From Rhodobacteraceae bacterium WD3A24 (GTDB lineage: Bacteria > Pseudomonadota > Alphaproteobacteria > Rhodobacterales > Rhodobacteraceae): 64,000 nt of DNA. The translations under genes and the position numbers were made by a program. Below, piece after piece: positions 19,927 to 28,677 of the stretch. Within the stretch, counting starts at the first letter, position 1, and every line of letters starts with the position of its first letter. Location: assembly GCA_002967695.1 (NCBI GenBank), contig PUHN01000011.1, positions 1-64,000 of the forward strand, given 5' to 3'. The notes under the pieces are model-generated. The model saw only the letters and a list, made by a program, of their open reading frames with translations, was not told the origin of the DNA and searched no databases.

Positions 19927-20781
19927 TTATGTCGAATTGTTCGCATCCGCGTTCGCCGGCGCGGCCAGTGCGGCGAAGTCGAACAGCTCGGTGTCCAGCA
20001 GATGCGACGGCCGCGCATTGGTCAGCGCGCGGAACATCACCTGGCGGCGGCCGGGGGTGCGGGCCTCCCACTCGTCGAGCAGCTTCTTGACCTGCATTCT
20101 CTGCAGGCCGTCCTGACTGCCGCACAGATCGCAGGGGATGATGGGAAAGCGCATCGCCCGCGCGAAGCGGGCGCAGTCCTCCTCGGCCACGAAGGCGAGC
20201 GGGCGGTGAACGTAGAGGTCGCCCTCCTCGTTGATCAGCCGCGGGGGCATGGTGGCCAGCCGTCCGCCATGGAAGAGGTTCATGAAGAATGTTTCGAGAA
20301 TATCGTCGCGGTGATGGCCGAGCACCACCGCCGTGCAGCCCTCCTCGCGCGCAACGCGGTAGAGGATGCCCCGGCGCAGCCGCGAACACAGCGCGCAATA
20401 GGTTCTGCCCTCGGGTACCTTGTCGGTGACGATCGAATAGGTGTCCTGATACTCGATGCGATGGGCGATGCCGTGGTCGGCCAGAAACTCCGGCAGGACC
20501 GTGGCCGGAAAGCCCGGCTGGCCCTGATCGAGGTTGCAGGCCAGCAGCTCCACCGGAAGCAGGCCGCGCCATTTCAGTTCCACAAGCGCGGCGAGCAGGG
20601 TGTAGCTGTCCTTTCCGCCCGACAGGCAGACCAGCCAGCGCTCGCCCCGCCGGGCCATGCCGTACTGCTCGATCGCGGTGCGCGTCTCGCGGATGATGCG
20701 CTTGCGCAGCTTTCGGAACTCGGTCGTCTCGGGTGCACCGCGCAGGAGGGGCGGCAGATCTTCCTGGGCGGATTCGAGCAT
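19927..20781 (-). CDS. ttcA: tRNA 2-thiocytidine(32) synthetase TtcA
   Basis: A PP-loop ATPase that thiolates cytidine 32 of tRNAs using an iron-sulfur cluster. The PP-loop SGGKDS is at 54-59, and the cluster/sulfur CxxC is C129-x-x-C132 ([12 protein letters not shown]) with a third cysteine in [28 protein letters not shown] is also characteristic. The ATG at 20781 has GGAGG 8 bases ahead; an in-frame GTG one codon earlier is possible. Downstream of yidD on the same strand (64-base gap). Confidence 0.93.
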   Translation of the reverse strand: MLESAQEDLPPLLRGAPETTEFRKLRKRIIRETRTAIEQYGMARRGERWLVCLSGGKDSYTLLAALVELKWRGLLPVELLACNLDQGQPGFPATVLPEFLADHGIAHRIEYQDTYSIVTDKVPEGRTYCALCSRLRRGILYRVAREEGCTAVVLGHHRDDILETFFMNLFHGGRLATMPPRLINEEGDLYVHRPLAFVAEEDCARFARAMRFPIIPCDLCGSQDGLQRMQVKKLLDEWEARTPGRRQVMFRALTNARPSHLLDTELFDFAALAAPANADANNST

Positions 20782-20845
20782 CACGGGCCTCCGCTGATTC
20801 CAGACCGGGCCTTACGCCGCGGCGCGGGCAGGGGTCAAGCGCGGC

Positions 20846-21109
20846 TCAGCCGTCGCGGTGGTCGGGCGCCGGGCGGGCGCGGTCCTTCGGCTCGGGCACC
20901 GGGTCATAGCCCGAACTGCCCAGCGGGTGACAACGCCCAAGCCGGCGCAGCGTCAGCCAGCTTCCCCTGATACCGCCGTGCTTCTCGAGCGCCTCCAGCG
21001 CATAGGCTGAACAGGTCGGCTGAAACCGGCAGCCATGGCCCACCCAGGGCGAGAAGGTCAGGCGGTAGGCGCGTACGGGCAGCGACAGAATCCAGGCGAG
21101 CGGCGTCAT
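20846..21109 (-). CDS. yidD: Membrane protein insertion efficiency factor YidD
   Basis: A short amphipathic membrane-associated protein that helps YidC insertion. The 87 residues contain the three conserved cysteines in GHGCRFQPTCSAYALEAL and in LGRCHPLGSSGYDPVP. The start overlaps the rnpA stop by four bases. In this genome yidC itself is displaced about 2.7 kb downstream by ttcA and the EAL gene. Confidence 0.94.
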   Translation of the reverse strand: MTPLAWILSLPVRAYRLTFSPWVGHGCRFQPTCSAYALEALEKHGGIRGSWLTLRRLGRCHPLGSSGYDPVPEPKDRARPAPDHRDG

Positions 21110-21546
21110 TGCGGCCTGTCCTGCGATTTTTGGCGCGGGCCGTGCACGGCCTCCAGCGCCCGGAGCAGATCGGCGCGCAGCGCGGCGAAGTCGCGCGTCA
21201 CGGTCGCGCCGGGGCGGCCGACAAGCACGTAGTCCCAGCCCGGATGACCGGCCTCGGGCAGGATCTCGCGTGCCAGCGCACGCAGGCGGCGCTTGCAGCG
21301 GTTGCGGGTGACGGCGTTGCCGATCTTTTTCGAGCAGGTCAGCCCCACGCGGATGCCTTCGCCCGGCTCGTCGGCGTCGCGCCGACGCGCCTGGAGCAGA
21401 AAACCGGGCGTTCCCTGCCGACGTGCCCTGGCTGCGCGCAGGAAATCCGCCCGCCGCCGAAGCGGCGCGATGGACCGCCCCGATGCCCGCGCGGCGCTAC
21501 CAGAGCCGGTAGTCTCGAGGGTGCGGCAGGTTGCGGGCCGTGTCAT
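21106..21546 (-). CDS. rnpA: Ribonuclease P protein component
   Basis: The protein subunit of RNase P, which matures tRNA 5' ends. Within 146 residues, RRRADFLRAARARRQGTPGF and the signature NAVTRNRCKRRLRA are present. The frame is open to 21633, overlapping rpmH; the ATG at 21546 leaves a normal 50-base spacer to rpmH and I use it, although it still has a 25-residue leader of low homology. It overlaps yidD. Confidence 0.93.
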   Translation of the reverse strand: MTRPATCRTLETTGSGSAARASGRSIAPLRRRADFLRAARARRQGTPGFLLQARRRDADEPGEGIRVGLTCSKKIGNAVTRNRCKRRLRALAREILPEAGHPGWDYVLVGRPGATVTRDFAALRADLLRALEAVHGPRQKSQDRPQ

Positions 21547-21592
21547 GACGGGCCGGGCGCGGACGCCGCGCGCGGATGGCCGGTGCGTGTGC

Positions 21593-21727
21593 TCAGGCCG
21601 ACAGCTTCGCCCGGCCGCGCTTGCGACGCGCATTGAGAATCTTGCGGCCCGCCTTGGTCGCCATGCGCGAGCGGAAGCCGTGACGGCGCTTGCGGACCAG
21701 ATTCGACGGCTGAAAGGTGCGCTTCAT
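21593..21727 (-). CDS. rpmH: Ribosomal protein L34
   Basis: The 44-residue large-subunit protein [17 protein letters not shown]... with the invariant basic pattern [20 protein letters not shown]. The ATG at 21727 is the family start; the frame continues upstream without homology. First gene of the run to engB, with a recognisable sigma-70-type promoter about 80 bases upstream. dnaA, which neighbours rpmH in many bacteria, is not present. Confidence 0.97.
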   Translation of the reverse strand: MKRTFQPSNLVRKRRHGFRSRMATKAGRKILNARRKRGRAKLSA

Positions 21728-21808
21728 CTTCGGAGTTCCTCGTTCCTGACGTCCTGCAGCGCCGCGCCGCCGATGCGGGCGCGACCGTGTAAAAATCCTT
21801 GGACCCGG

Positions 21809-21837
21809 CTCATAGGCGAGCAAGCCGGACAAGTCAA
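21809..21837 (-). promoter_or_regulatory. Sigma-70-type promoter of rpmH
   Basis: On the minus strand TTGACT (21837-21832) and TATGAG (21814-21809) are separated by exactly 17 bases. The -10 lies about 80 bases before the rpmH ATG. This is the best promoter-like pair I found in the window and fits the strong expression expected of L34. Confidence 0.65.
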
Positions 21838-21968
21838 TTCACCCGCCGCCGCAGTCGGCAATTCGCGGCCCGTGGCGATCACCCTGTGTCACTCCCGCGT
21901 GAAGCCTCTGTCACGGCGGTGCCGGAATGTGCATCTTCGGCTTCGAGGCAACCGGCAAGGATTCCGAC

Positions 21969-22703
21969 GTGACCGAGCGAAGCACCAATCTGGCCCGACA
22001 TGCGGCGTTCCTGCGCGCCATCCCGCTGGTGGCGATCGTGGCGACCGCGACAACCGGCGCGATTCTGCTGCACGACATGATGACATTCGAGACCCTGCGC
22101 GAGAATCGCGCCGCGCTGCTGGAGTTCCGCGACGCGAATTACCTGCTGACTGCCGCGGCGTTTCTGGCGATTTACGTCGTGATCGTCAGTCTGTCGCTGC
22201 CCGGTGCGACGCTGGCCTCGCTGACCGGCGGGTTTCTTTTCGGGCTGATGCCGGGGGCGTTGTTCAACGTCGCGGCCGCAACCACCGGCGCGGCGGGTAT
22301 CTTTCTGGCCGCCTATTGGGGCCTCGGCGACCGGCTTGCCGCCAGGATCGACGCCTCTGACGGGCGGGTGCGGCGCATTCGCGAGGGGCTGCGGGTCAAT
22401 CAGGTGCCCGTGCTGCTGCTCATGCGGCTCGCGCCGATGGTCCCGTTCTTCGTGGCGAATCTGATTCCGGCCTTCATGGGCGTGCGCCTGCGGGTCTTCG
22501 TGGCGACGACGGCGATCGGCATCCTGCCCGGCACGGTCATCTACACATGGGTAGGCGCCGGGATGGGCGAGGTCTTCGCCCGTGGCGAGCGCCCCGATCT
22601 GGGCATCATCTTCGATCCCTACATCCTTGGGCCAATCCTCGGGGCGGCGGCTCTGGCGGCGTTGCCGCTGGGAATCCGCGCCTGGCGGGGGCGGCTGATA
22701 TGA
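21969..22703 (+). CDS. TVP38/TMEM64-family membrane protein
   Basis: A multi-span inner-membrane protein with the SNARE-associated (VTT/DedA-like) core: SLPGATLASLTGGFLFGL and LLMRLAPMVPFFVANLIPAF, the two half-repeats typical of the family. Known relatives act as lipid scramblases or carriers; the substrate here is unknown. I prefer the GTG at 21969 (AAGGA 7 bases ahead); an ATG at 21927 would add 14 residues. The stop overlaps the next gene's ATG, so it is translationally coupled to a disulfide oxidoreductase and probably to the sensor kinase after it. Confidence 0.88.
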   Translation: MTERSTNLARHAAFLRAIPLVAIVATATTGAILLHDMMTFETLRENRAALLEFRDANYLLTAAAFLAIYVVIVSLSLPGATLASLTGGFLFGLMPGALFNVAAATTGAAGIFLAAYWGLGDRLAARIDASDGRVRRIREGLRVNQVPVLLLMRLAPMVPFFVANLIPAFMGVRLRVFVATTAIGILPGTVIYTWVGAGMGEVFARGERPDLGIIFDPYILGPILGAAALAALPLGIRAWRGRLI

Positions 22704-24121
22704 GCGGCGAGCGCATCGACACCGATCTTTGCGTGATCGGCGGCGGCTCGGGCGGGCTGGCGCTCGCGGCGGGGGCGGTCCAGATGGGCGCGCGCGTGGT
22801 GCTCGTCGAGGGCCACAAGATGGGCGGCGATTGCCTGAACTACGGCTGCGTGCCCTCCAAGGCGCTGCTGGCCGCGGGCAAGGCGGCGCATGCGATGGAG
22901 GGCGGTTTCGGCGTGGCCGGCGTTGCCGCCCAGGTCGATTTCGCCGCCGCGAAGGATCATGTCGACTCGGTCATCGCCGCGATCGCGCCGCATGACAGCG
23001 TCGAGCGGTTCGAGGGGCTGGGCGTGCGGGTCATTCAGGACTGGGCGCGGTTCACCTCGCCGCGCGAAGTAACGGCGGGCGGGCATGTCATCCGGGCGCG
23101 CCGTTTCGTCGTCGCCACGGGATCGAGTCCGTTCGTTCCGCCGATTCCGGGGCTGAATGAGACCCCTTATCTGACCAACGAGACGGTTTTCGGCCTGCGC
23201 GAGCGGCCCGACCACCTGATCGTCATCGGCGGCGGGCCGATCGGAATGGAGATGGCGCAGGCGCACCGGCGGCTCGGCTGCCGGGTGAGCGTTGTCGAGG
23301 GCGCGCATGCGCTGGGCCGCGACGACCCCGAGCTTGCCGGGATCGTCGTCGCGCGCCTGCGCGCGGAAGGCATCGACATTCACGAACAGACCCCCGCCGA
23401 AAGCGTGCGCGCGTGCGAAGACGGCGGCGTGGAGGTCGCGCTGCCGGATGGGCGCGCGCTGCAGGGGTCACATCTACTGGTGGCGGTGGGACGCAAGCCC
23501 AATACCGACCGGCTCGATCTCGACACGGCCGGCGTCGCCAGCGACCGGGGCGGTGTGCGTGTCGATGCCCGCCTGCGCAGCACCAATCGGCGTGTTTACG
23601 CCATCGGCGATGTCGCGGGGCAGGGGCAGTTCACCCATCTGGCCGGCTATCAGGCGGGGGTGGTCATCCGCTCCATCCTGCTGGGCCTCCCGGCGAAGGC
23701 GCGCGGCGCCCACATCCCGCGCGCGACCTACACCGATCCTGAACTCGCCCAGGTCGGGCTGACCGAGGCCGAGGCCCGCGAGGCGTTCGGCGACAAGCTC
23801 ACGGTGGTCCGCTTCCCCTATGCCGACAATGACCGTGCCCAGGCCGAGGGCCGGACGGAGGGCATGGTCAAGGTGATGGTCGCGCGCGGACGTCCGGTCG
23901 GGGCGGGCATCGCCGGTGCCCAGGCGGGAGATCTGATCGGCCCGTGGGCGATGGCGATGGCCAACGGACTCAAGATGAGCGCGCTGGCCAACACCGTGTT
24001 GCCCTATCCGGTGCTCGGCGAAATCAACAAACGCGCCGCGGGTGCCTATTTTTCGCCGAAGCTGTTTGATAATCCTGTGCTCAAACGGGTCGTGCGGGCG
24101 GTGCAAGCGGTGGTGCCCTGA
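22700..24121 (+). CDS. Dihydrolipoamide dehydrogenase/mercuric-reductase-like flavoprotein
   Basis: A class I pyridine nucleotide-disulfide oxidoreductase of 473 residues. The FAD site is VIGGGSGGLALAAGA; the redox-active cysteines are C45 and C50 in GGDCLNYGCVPSK; the NAD(P) site is VIGGGPIGMEMAQ; the second FAD motif is VYAIGDVAG. The C-terminal interface, where lipoamide dehydrogenases have HPTLSE with a catalytic His, reads YPVLGE, so the His is a Tyr. This speaks against a true lipoamide dehydrogenase. No paired C-terminal cysteines of MerA are present. It is coupled to the TVP38 gene and followed 20 bases later by a sensor kinase. The natural substrate is not identifiable. Confidence 0.88.
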   Translation: MSGERIDTDLCVIGGGSGGLALAAGAVQMGARVVLVEGHKMGGDCLNYGCVPSKALLAAGKAAHAMEGGFGVAGVAAQVDFAAAKDHVDSVIAAIAPHDSVERFEGLGVRVIQDWARFTSPREVTAGGHVIRARRFVVATGSSPFVPPIPGLNETPYLTNETVFGLRERPDHLIVIGGGPIGMEMAQAHRRLGCRVSVVEGAHALGRDDPELAGIVVARLRAEGIDIHEQTPAESVRACEDGGVEVALPDGRALQGSHLLVAVGRKPNTDRLDLDTAGVASDRGGVRVDARLRSTNRRVYAIGDVAGQGQFTHLAGYQAGVVIRSILLGLPAKARGAHIPRATYTDPELAQVGLTEAEAREAFGDKLTVVRFPYADNDRAQAEGRTEGMVKVMVARGRPVGAGIAGAQAGDLIGPWAMAMANGLKMSALANTVLPYPVLGEINKRAAGAYFSPKLFDNPVLKRVVRAVQAVVP

Positions 24122-24141
24122 GACCTGAAAGGGAGAGGGCC

Positions 24142-25578
24142 ATGGGACTGAACTCGCTGTCGGGCAGATTCCTCATGCTCACGGTGATCTTCGTGATGCT
24201 GGCCGAAGTCTTCATCTTCGTGCCGTCCATCGCGCGGTTCCGCGAGGAATATCTGCTCGCCCGGCTCGAACGTGCGCAGATCGCCTCGCTCGCCCAGATC
24301 GCGGGCGACGGCATGATCTCGTCCGAACTCGAGAGCGAACTGCTCGCCAATGCCGGGGTCTATAACGTGGTGCTGCGCCGCGACGAGGTGCGCGAGTTGG
24401 TGCTTTCCTCGCCGCTGCCGCAATCCGTATCCGCGACCTTTGACTTGCGCGAGCGCAGCCCGGCAATGCTCATTCTCAACGCCTTCGACGTTCTGCTGAC
24501 GCCGGAGAATCAGGTCATCCGCGTGATGGGAGATCCGGTGCGCGGCGCCGGCTCGCTGATCGAGGTGACCCTCGACACCGCGCCGCTGCGCGCGGCGATG
24601 CTCGATTACGGCGGGCGCATCTTCATGCTGTCGGGCGTGATCGCGGTGATCACCGCGCTATTGCTCTTCGGCGCCGTCCAGCGGTTGATCGTCAGGCCGA
24701 TCTGCCGGGTGGCTCATCACATCGGTTCCTATGCCGAGGCGCCCGAGGACGCGCGGCGCATCATCACGCCCACCGCCCGCGTGACCGAGCTGCGCGAGGC
24801 CGAAGAGGCTCTGGCGGCGATGCAGACGCAGATGACCAACCTGCTCCGGCAGAAGGAGCGCCTCGCCCAGCTCGGCGGGGCGGTGGCCCGGGTGAGCCAC
24901 GATCTGCGCAACATCCTCTCGACGGCCACATTGTTCGCCGACCGTATGGAGGGCAGCGACGACCCTGCCGTGGCCCGCGCCGCGCCGAAGCTCGTCGGCG
25001 CGCTATCGCGCGCGGTCAATCTGTGCGAGGGCACGCTGGCCTTCGGCAAGGCCGAAGAGCCCCCGCCCCGCCTTGCCAGGATATCGCTGTGCGAGCTTGT
25101 CGAGGACGTGCTCGAAAGCGAGCGCCTCGCCGCCGAAGGCGGCGCTGTGGAGTTCGATGTCGATGTCCCCGCCGGGCTTGTGCTGCGCGCCGATTCCGAA
25201 CAGCTCTTCCGCGTGCTCGCCAATCTCGTGCGCAACGCCCGCCAGGCGATCGAGGCGTCGGGCGAGCCGGGCCGGATCGCGATCGCGGCCGGCGAGGGCG
25301 ATCAGGAATGGTGGATTCTTGTCAGCGACACCGGGCCCGGCCTGCCCGAGAAGGCACGCGATCATCTCTTCACCGCCTTCCAGGGCGGCGTGCGCAAGGG
25401 CGGCATCGGGCTGGGCCTGGCGATCGCGGCCGAGCTGGTGCGTGGCCATGGCGGCCGGCTCGAACTGCAGCGCAGCAGCGAGGCGGGCACCGTCTTCGTG
25501 ATCCGGCTGCCCAAGAGCGCCGACAGCCCGCCGAGGCCCGAGGAGGCGCCGGCCGACGCCGAGCGCAGCGCCGCCTGA
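24142..25578 (+). CDS. Membrane sensor histidine kinase
   Basis: A 478-residue kinase with a transmembrane helix at about 10-30, a periplasmic sensor region (32-157), a second helix (160-180), a HAMP linker (181-235) and a HisKA domain. The phospho-acceptor is H253 in RVSHDLRNILS. The ATPase domain has N and G boxes (LANLVRNARQAIE, SDTGPGLPE, GGIGLGLAIAAELVRGHGG). No response regulator gene is adjacent. It follows the TVP38-oxidoreductase pair in the same direction with a 20-base gap, so it may sense a membrane or redox signal related to them. AAAGGGAGAGGGCC provides the ribosome site. Confidence 0.9.
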   Translation: MGLNSLSGRFLMLTVIFVMLAEVFIFVPSIARFREEYLLARLERAQIASLAQIAGDGMISSELESELLANAGVYNVVLRRDEVRELVLSSPLPQSVSATFDLRERSPAMLILNAFDVLLTPENQVIRVMGDPVRGAGSLIEVTLDTAPLRAAMLDYGGRIFMLSGVIAVITALLLFGAVQRLIVRPICRVAHHIGSYAEAPEDARRIITPTARVTELREAEEALAAMQTQMTNLLRQKERLAQLGGAVARVSHDLRNILSTATLFADRMEGSDDPAVARAAPKLVGALSRAVNLCEGTLAFGKAEEPPPRLARISLCELVEDVLESERLAAEGGAVEFDVDVPAGLVLRADSEQLFRVLANLVRNARQAIEASGEPGRIAIAAGEGDQEWWILVSDTGPGLPEKARDHLFTAFQGGVRKGGIGLGLAIAAELVRGHGGRLELQRSSEAGTVFVIRLPKSADSPPRPEEAPADAERSAA

Positions 25579-25638
25579 GGCCGGAACAATTTCCGTCTTG
25601 CAATGCCCTGCCACGCCGGTTAAGCCCCGGCTCACGGA

Positions 25639-25715
25639 GCACCGGTAGCTCAGCTGGATAGAGCACGTGACTACGAATCACGGGGTCGGGGGTTCGAATC
25701 CTCCCCGGTGCGCCA
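25639..25715 (+). tRNA. tRNA-Arg (anticodon ACG)
   Basis: A complete 77-base cloverleaf with encoded CCA. The acceptor arm GCACCGG pairs with CCGGTGC; the anticodon loop CTACGAA gives ACG (25673-25675); the T arm is GGGGGTTCGAATCCTCC. The first anticodon base would be deaminated to inosine to read CGN codons. Its 3' half served as the integration target of the recombinase remnant that follows. Confidence 0.97.
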
Positions 25716-26960
25716 TCTCGCTTTTTGGGGTTGATAATCCTGCTAAAGCCTTGAATGGGAAGGCTAAATCAGGTGTTCGAAGTCCTTCTTTCCGGCAGTA
25801 GGGCAGAGGCTGCGAAAATGCCAGTCTCAGCACGGTCTTTCGGCCTGACAGGTCCACGTTTTTCCAAGGACTTGCCAAAAACCGGAGGGCGTGTTCGCAC
25901 GACTCCTCAAAGGTATGCTTCGGCTTGACGGTTTCAGCCAGTTTTTCTTGCGCCAGCACCTTCTCGCGCTCCAGCTTCGCAACTTTCTTCTCGTAGGCCC
26001 TTACCACAGACGTGTTACCTGTCTCGACGATGCGGTCGAGAAGCTGATCAATCTGCTTGTCCAGCGTCCTGACGCTCGCTTTAAGCTCCGCGACTACCTC
26101 AGAAGCCTGAGCAGCGCGCATGTTCCAGGCATCCTTGGACATGGCCCTCACGAGCCTGAAAAGGCCTCCAGAGGGCTCCGGACGGCTCAGAAGCTCTTCG
26201 AACTCACCTTCGAGCGCTTCGCGCTTGATCGACTTGCGATAACTCTCGCAGCCCATGGTCGGGCAGAGACAGTACGGATATTTCTGGTTCTTACCCTTCG
26301 ACTAGCAGGCCGTCAGCGGCTTGCCGCAGTCATTGCAGAGGACGAATCCCCGCAGCGGGAAATCTTCACTGATATCCTTGCGCGCCGGAGCCTTGGCCGT
26401 GCTTTGAAGCCTGTCCTGTATCTTTTCGCAGGTTTCGAGGCCGATCAGCCCGTCATGCTTGCCCTCACGGAGCCCGACGCCCCAATTCGGAACTTCGACA
26501 TAGCCCGCATAGATCACGCGGGTCAGCGTCTCATAGACGCGCTGTTTCCGAATCTCACCGTTGGGCAGGTCTTTCGGCCATGACGGCTGGCGCTCCAGAA
26601 AGCGCTTCACCTCCACCTGCGTTGCAAAGCGGCCCGATGCGTAGCCTTCAAGGGCCTCTTGCAGGATCGAGGCTTTCGGTTCGTCACGGACAAGAATCTT
26701 GCCGTGGCCGCCGGTCCGATCATAGCGGTAGCCGACAGGAACCTGAAACACCCAATAGCCATTCTGCGCCCGTGCGCGCATCCGGTTGATGGTCTGCTCG
26801 CCATTCTTCTGGCGCTGATGCTGCGAAACAGAGGCAAGCAGGTTCTCGACAAGCTGCGAATCCAAATCCTTGCCGAACTCAGTAGACGGGCTGACCAGCA
26901 CGCCGCCCGCGTTCTCAATCTGCGTGTTTCGCGTGATGTCGGGCAGCGATTTCAGAGGGA
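25678..26960 (-). pseudogene. Decayed large serine recombinase
   Basis: Two in-frame halves of one recombinase. The upstream part (translating from about 26960 down to 26302) has KSLPDITRNTQIENAGG, LVENLLASVSQHQRQKN, the recombinase-domain core QNGYWVFQVPVGYRY and the zinc-ribbon start VLCNDCGKPLTAC. A TAG at 26304-26302 follows exactly where relatives have Trp. After it the same frame resumes as SKGKNQKYPYCLCP and runs through a coiled-coil C-terminus to 25678. The N-terminal resolvase domain with its catalytic Ser (about 90 residues) is missing. So the gene is truncated and interrupted. The GC content is lower than in neighbouring genes. The last 13 codons are antisense to tRNA-Arg. Confidence 0.85.
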
Positions 26961-27322
26961 GATGGGCGCGGATTTCGGGTGTTCGTGGGCGGTTCTGGCC
27001 GTCAGTCCGAGGATGGATGGCCCCCTTGTTCAGAACGAGGGGTCAGGATGCCAACGCAGCGATTGTCGATGCGACGGATACGAGATGTGCTGCGGTTGAG
27101 GATATGCCTAGGCCTCCTGGTTCTGGCCCGGGTGTCCGCTTGAAAGTGGGGCCAACTCGTACAGTTGCATGCCGTTCCATGGTCGGATTGCGCTTTACAG
27201 GCTTTCCAATCAGGCACGCCATATGTAGTATGGCTGACATAGGCTATATGCCGCACTTCGCATGACACCCAGTTTCTTGTGGGCTGCGGCTCACCTGAGG
27301 CTACAGCAGAAGAGGCCGGGCA
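26961..27322. other. Gene-free stretch, probable residue of the integrated element
   Basis: About 360 bases between the truncated recombinase and the YbjN gene. It is less GC-rich than the core genes, has only short open frames without recognisable domains, and contains no second copy of the tRNA-Arg 3' end that would mark the other attachment site. I read it as leftover DNA of the integrated element. Confidence 0.5.
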
Positions 27323-27826
27323 ATGTCGCTATCCGAAGATCTGCTTGCCGGCGAGAGCATGCACCCGATCGACATCGTCGAGACTCTGGCCGAACATCGT
27401 GCCTGGGAGTTCGACCGTGTCACTGATGACCAGATCGCCATGGCGGTCGAGGGGCAGTGGCGGACCTACTCGCTCACGCTCGCCTGGACGGCCAGCGACG
27501 AGACGTTGAGGCTGATCTGCACCTTCGAGATGGAGCCGCCGGAAGAGCGGCTCGAGGCGCTCTACGAGACGCTCAACCGCACCAATGACATCTCTTGGGC
27601 CGGGGCATTTACCTTCTGGCACGAGCAGCGGCTGATGGTCTGGCGTTACGGGCTGATGCTCGCCGGCGGGCAATTGGCCTCGCCCGAGCAGATCGACCGC
27701 ATGATCGCGGCCGCCGTGCAGGGCGCCGAGCGGTTCTACCCCGCATTCCAGCTTGTCGCATGGTCGGACAGCAGCCCCGAGGCGGCGTTGCAGGTCGCCA
27801 TTGCGGAGGCTTACGGCCGGGCCTAG
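27323..27826 (+). CDS. YbjN-domain protein
   Basis: A 167-residue acidic protein of the YbjN/DUF1790 family: an alpha-beta fold related to type III secretion chaperones. Typical blocks are EFDRVTDDQIAMAVEGQW, LTLAWTASDETLRLICTFEM and LNRTNDISWAGAFTF. In alphaproteobacteria this gene commonly precedes proC, as here (35-base gap). In E. coli YbjN affects stress and motility; the role here is unknown. AGAGGCCGGGCA lies ahead of the ATG. Confidence 0.85.
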   Translation: MSLSEDLLAGESMHPIDIVETLAEHRAWEFDRVTDDQIAMAVEGQWRTYSLTLAWTASDETLRLICTFEMEPPEERLEALYETLNRTNDISWAGAFTFWHEQRLMVWRYGLMLAGGQLASPEQIDRMIAAAVQGAERFYPAFQLVAWSDSSPEAALQVAIAEAYGRA

Positions 27827-27861
27827 TCTGCGCGCTGTCTAACCTTGGGGGAGGAGGCGCG

Positions 27862-28677
27862 ATGATACCCGATGATGTGGTCCGCAGGGGACTCGTGCTC
27901 CTGGGTTGCGGCAAGATGGGGTCGGCCATGCTGGCCGGCTGGCTTGAGCGTGGCCTGGCGCCCGGATCGGTCTGGGTCATCGAGCCCCGGCCGTCGGACT
28001 GGCTGTCGGCGCAGGGAGTCATTCTCAATGAGGGGCTGCCCGACTCCTCGCCCGCCGTGGTCATCATCGCGGTAAAGCCGCAGATGATGCGCGAGGCGCT
28101 GCCGCGGATCGAGGCGCTGGGCGGAGGAAAGACGGCCTTCGTCTCGGTCGCCGCGGGCACGCCGATCCGGTTGTTCGAGACGCTGCTGGGCGCCGACACG
28201 CCCATCGTGCGGGCGATGCCCAACACGCCGGCAGCGGTGGGGCGTGGCGTGACCGCGCTGGTCGGCAACGCCGTCGCCGGTGAGGCGGCGCTGGAGATGG
28301 CCGAGTCGCTGCTCTCGGCGGTGGGGCAGACCGTGCGGCTGGAGTCCGAGGAGCAGATGGACGCGGTCACGGCCGTCTCCGGCTCGGGGCCGGCCTATGT
28401 GTTCCATCTGATCGAGGCGATGGCCGCCGCCGGCGAGGCGGAAGGGCTCTCGCCCGCACTCGCGCTTCAGCTCGCACGGGCCACCGTGGCCGGGGCCGGG
28501 GCGCTGGCCGAAAAGGCGGACGAGGCGCCGGGTCAGCTGCGCGCCAACGTCACCAGCCCCGGCGGCACCACCGCCGCCGCGCTCGAGGTGCTGATGGACG
28601 AGGGCAGCGGCCTTCGCCCGCTCCTGCGCCGCGCCGTAGCCGCCGCCGCGGCCCGATCGCGGGAGCTCGGACAATGA
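27862..28677 (+). CDS. proC: Pyrroline-5-carboxylate reductase
   Basis: The last step of proline synthesis, NAD(P)H-dependent reduction of pyrroline-5-carboxylate. The 271 residues have the Rossmann start LVLLGCGKMGSAMLAGW, VIIAVKPQMM, VRAMPNTPAAVG, and the C-terminal catalytic region VSGSGPAYVFHLIEAM and NVTSPGGTTAAALEVL. The ATG at 27862 has GGGGGAGGAGG ahead. Its stop overlaps the next ATG. Confidence 0.95.
   Translation: MIPDDVVRRGLVLLGCGKMGSAMLAGWLERGLAPGSVWVIEPRPSDWLSAQGVILNEGLPDSSPAVVIIAVKPQMMREALPRIEALGGGKTAFVSVAAGTPIRLFETLLGADTPIVRAMPNTPAAVGRGVTALVGNAVAGEAALEMAESLLSAVGQTVRLESEEQMDAVTAVSGSGPAYVFHLIEAMAAAGEAEGLSPALALQLARATVAGAGALAEKADEAPGQLRANVTSPGGTTAAALEVLMDEGSGLRPLLRRAVAAAAARSRELGQ

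Noticed and set aside
18117-20090. A 657-codon plus-strand open frame across the EAL gene
   Set aside because: It is antisense to a protein with complete EAL motifs and shows no recognisable domain.
22700-24121. Mercuric reductase or lipoamide dehydrogenase as a firm name
   Set aside because: No C-terminal cysteine pair or mer genes, and the catalytic His of lipoamide dehydrogenase is Tyr, so only the superfamily is claimed.
26961-27322. Second attachment site of the integrated element
   Set aside because: I looked for another copy of the tRNA-Arg 3' end and found none; the far end of the element is probably lost.
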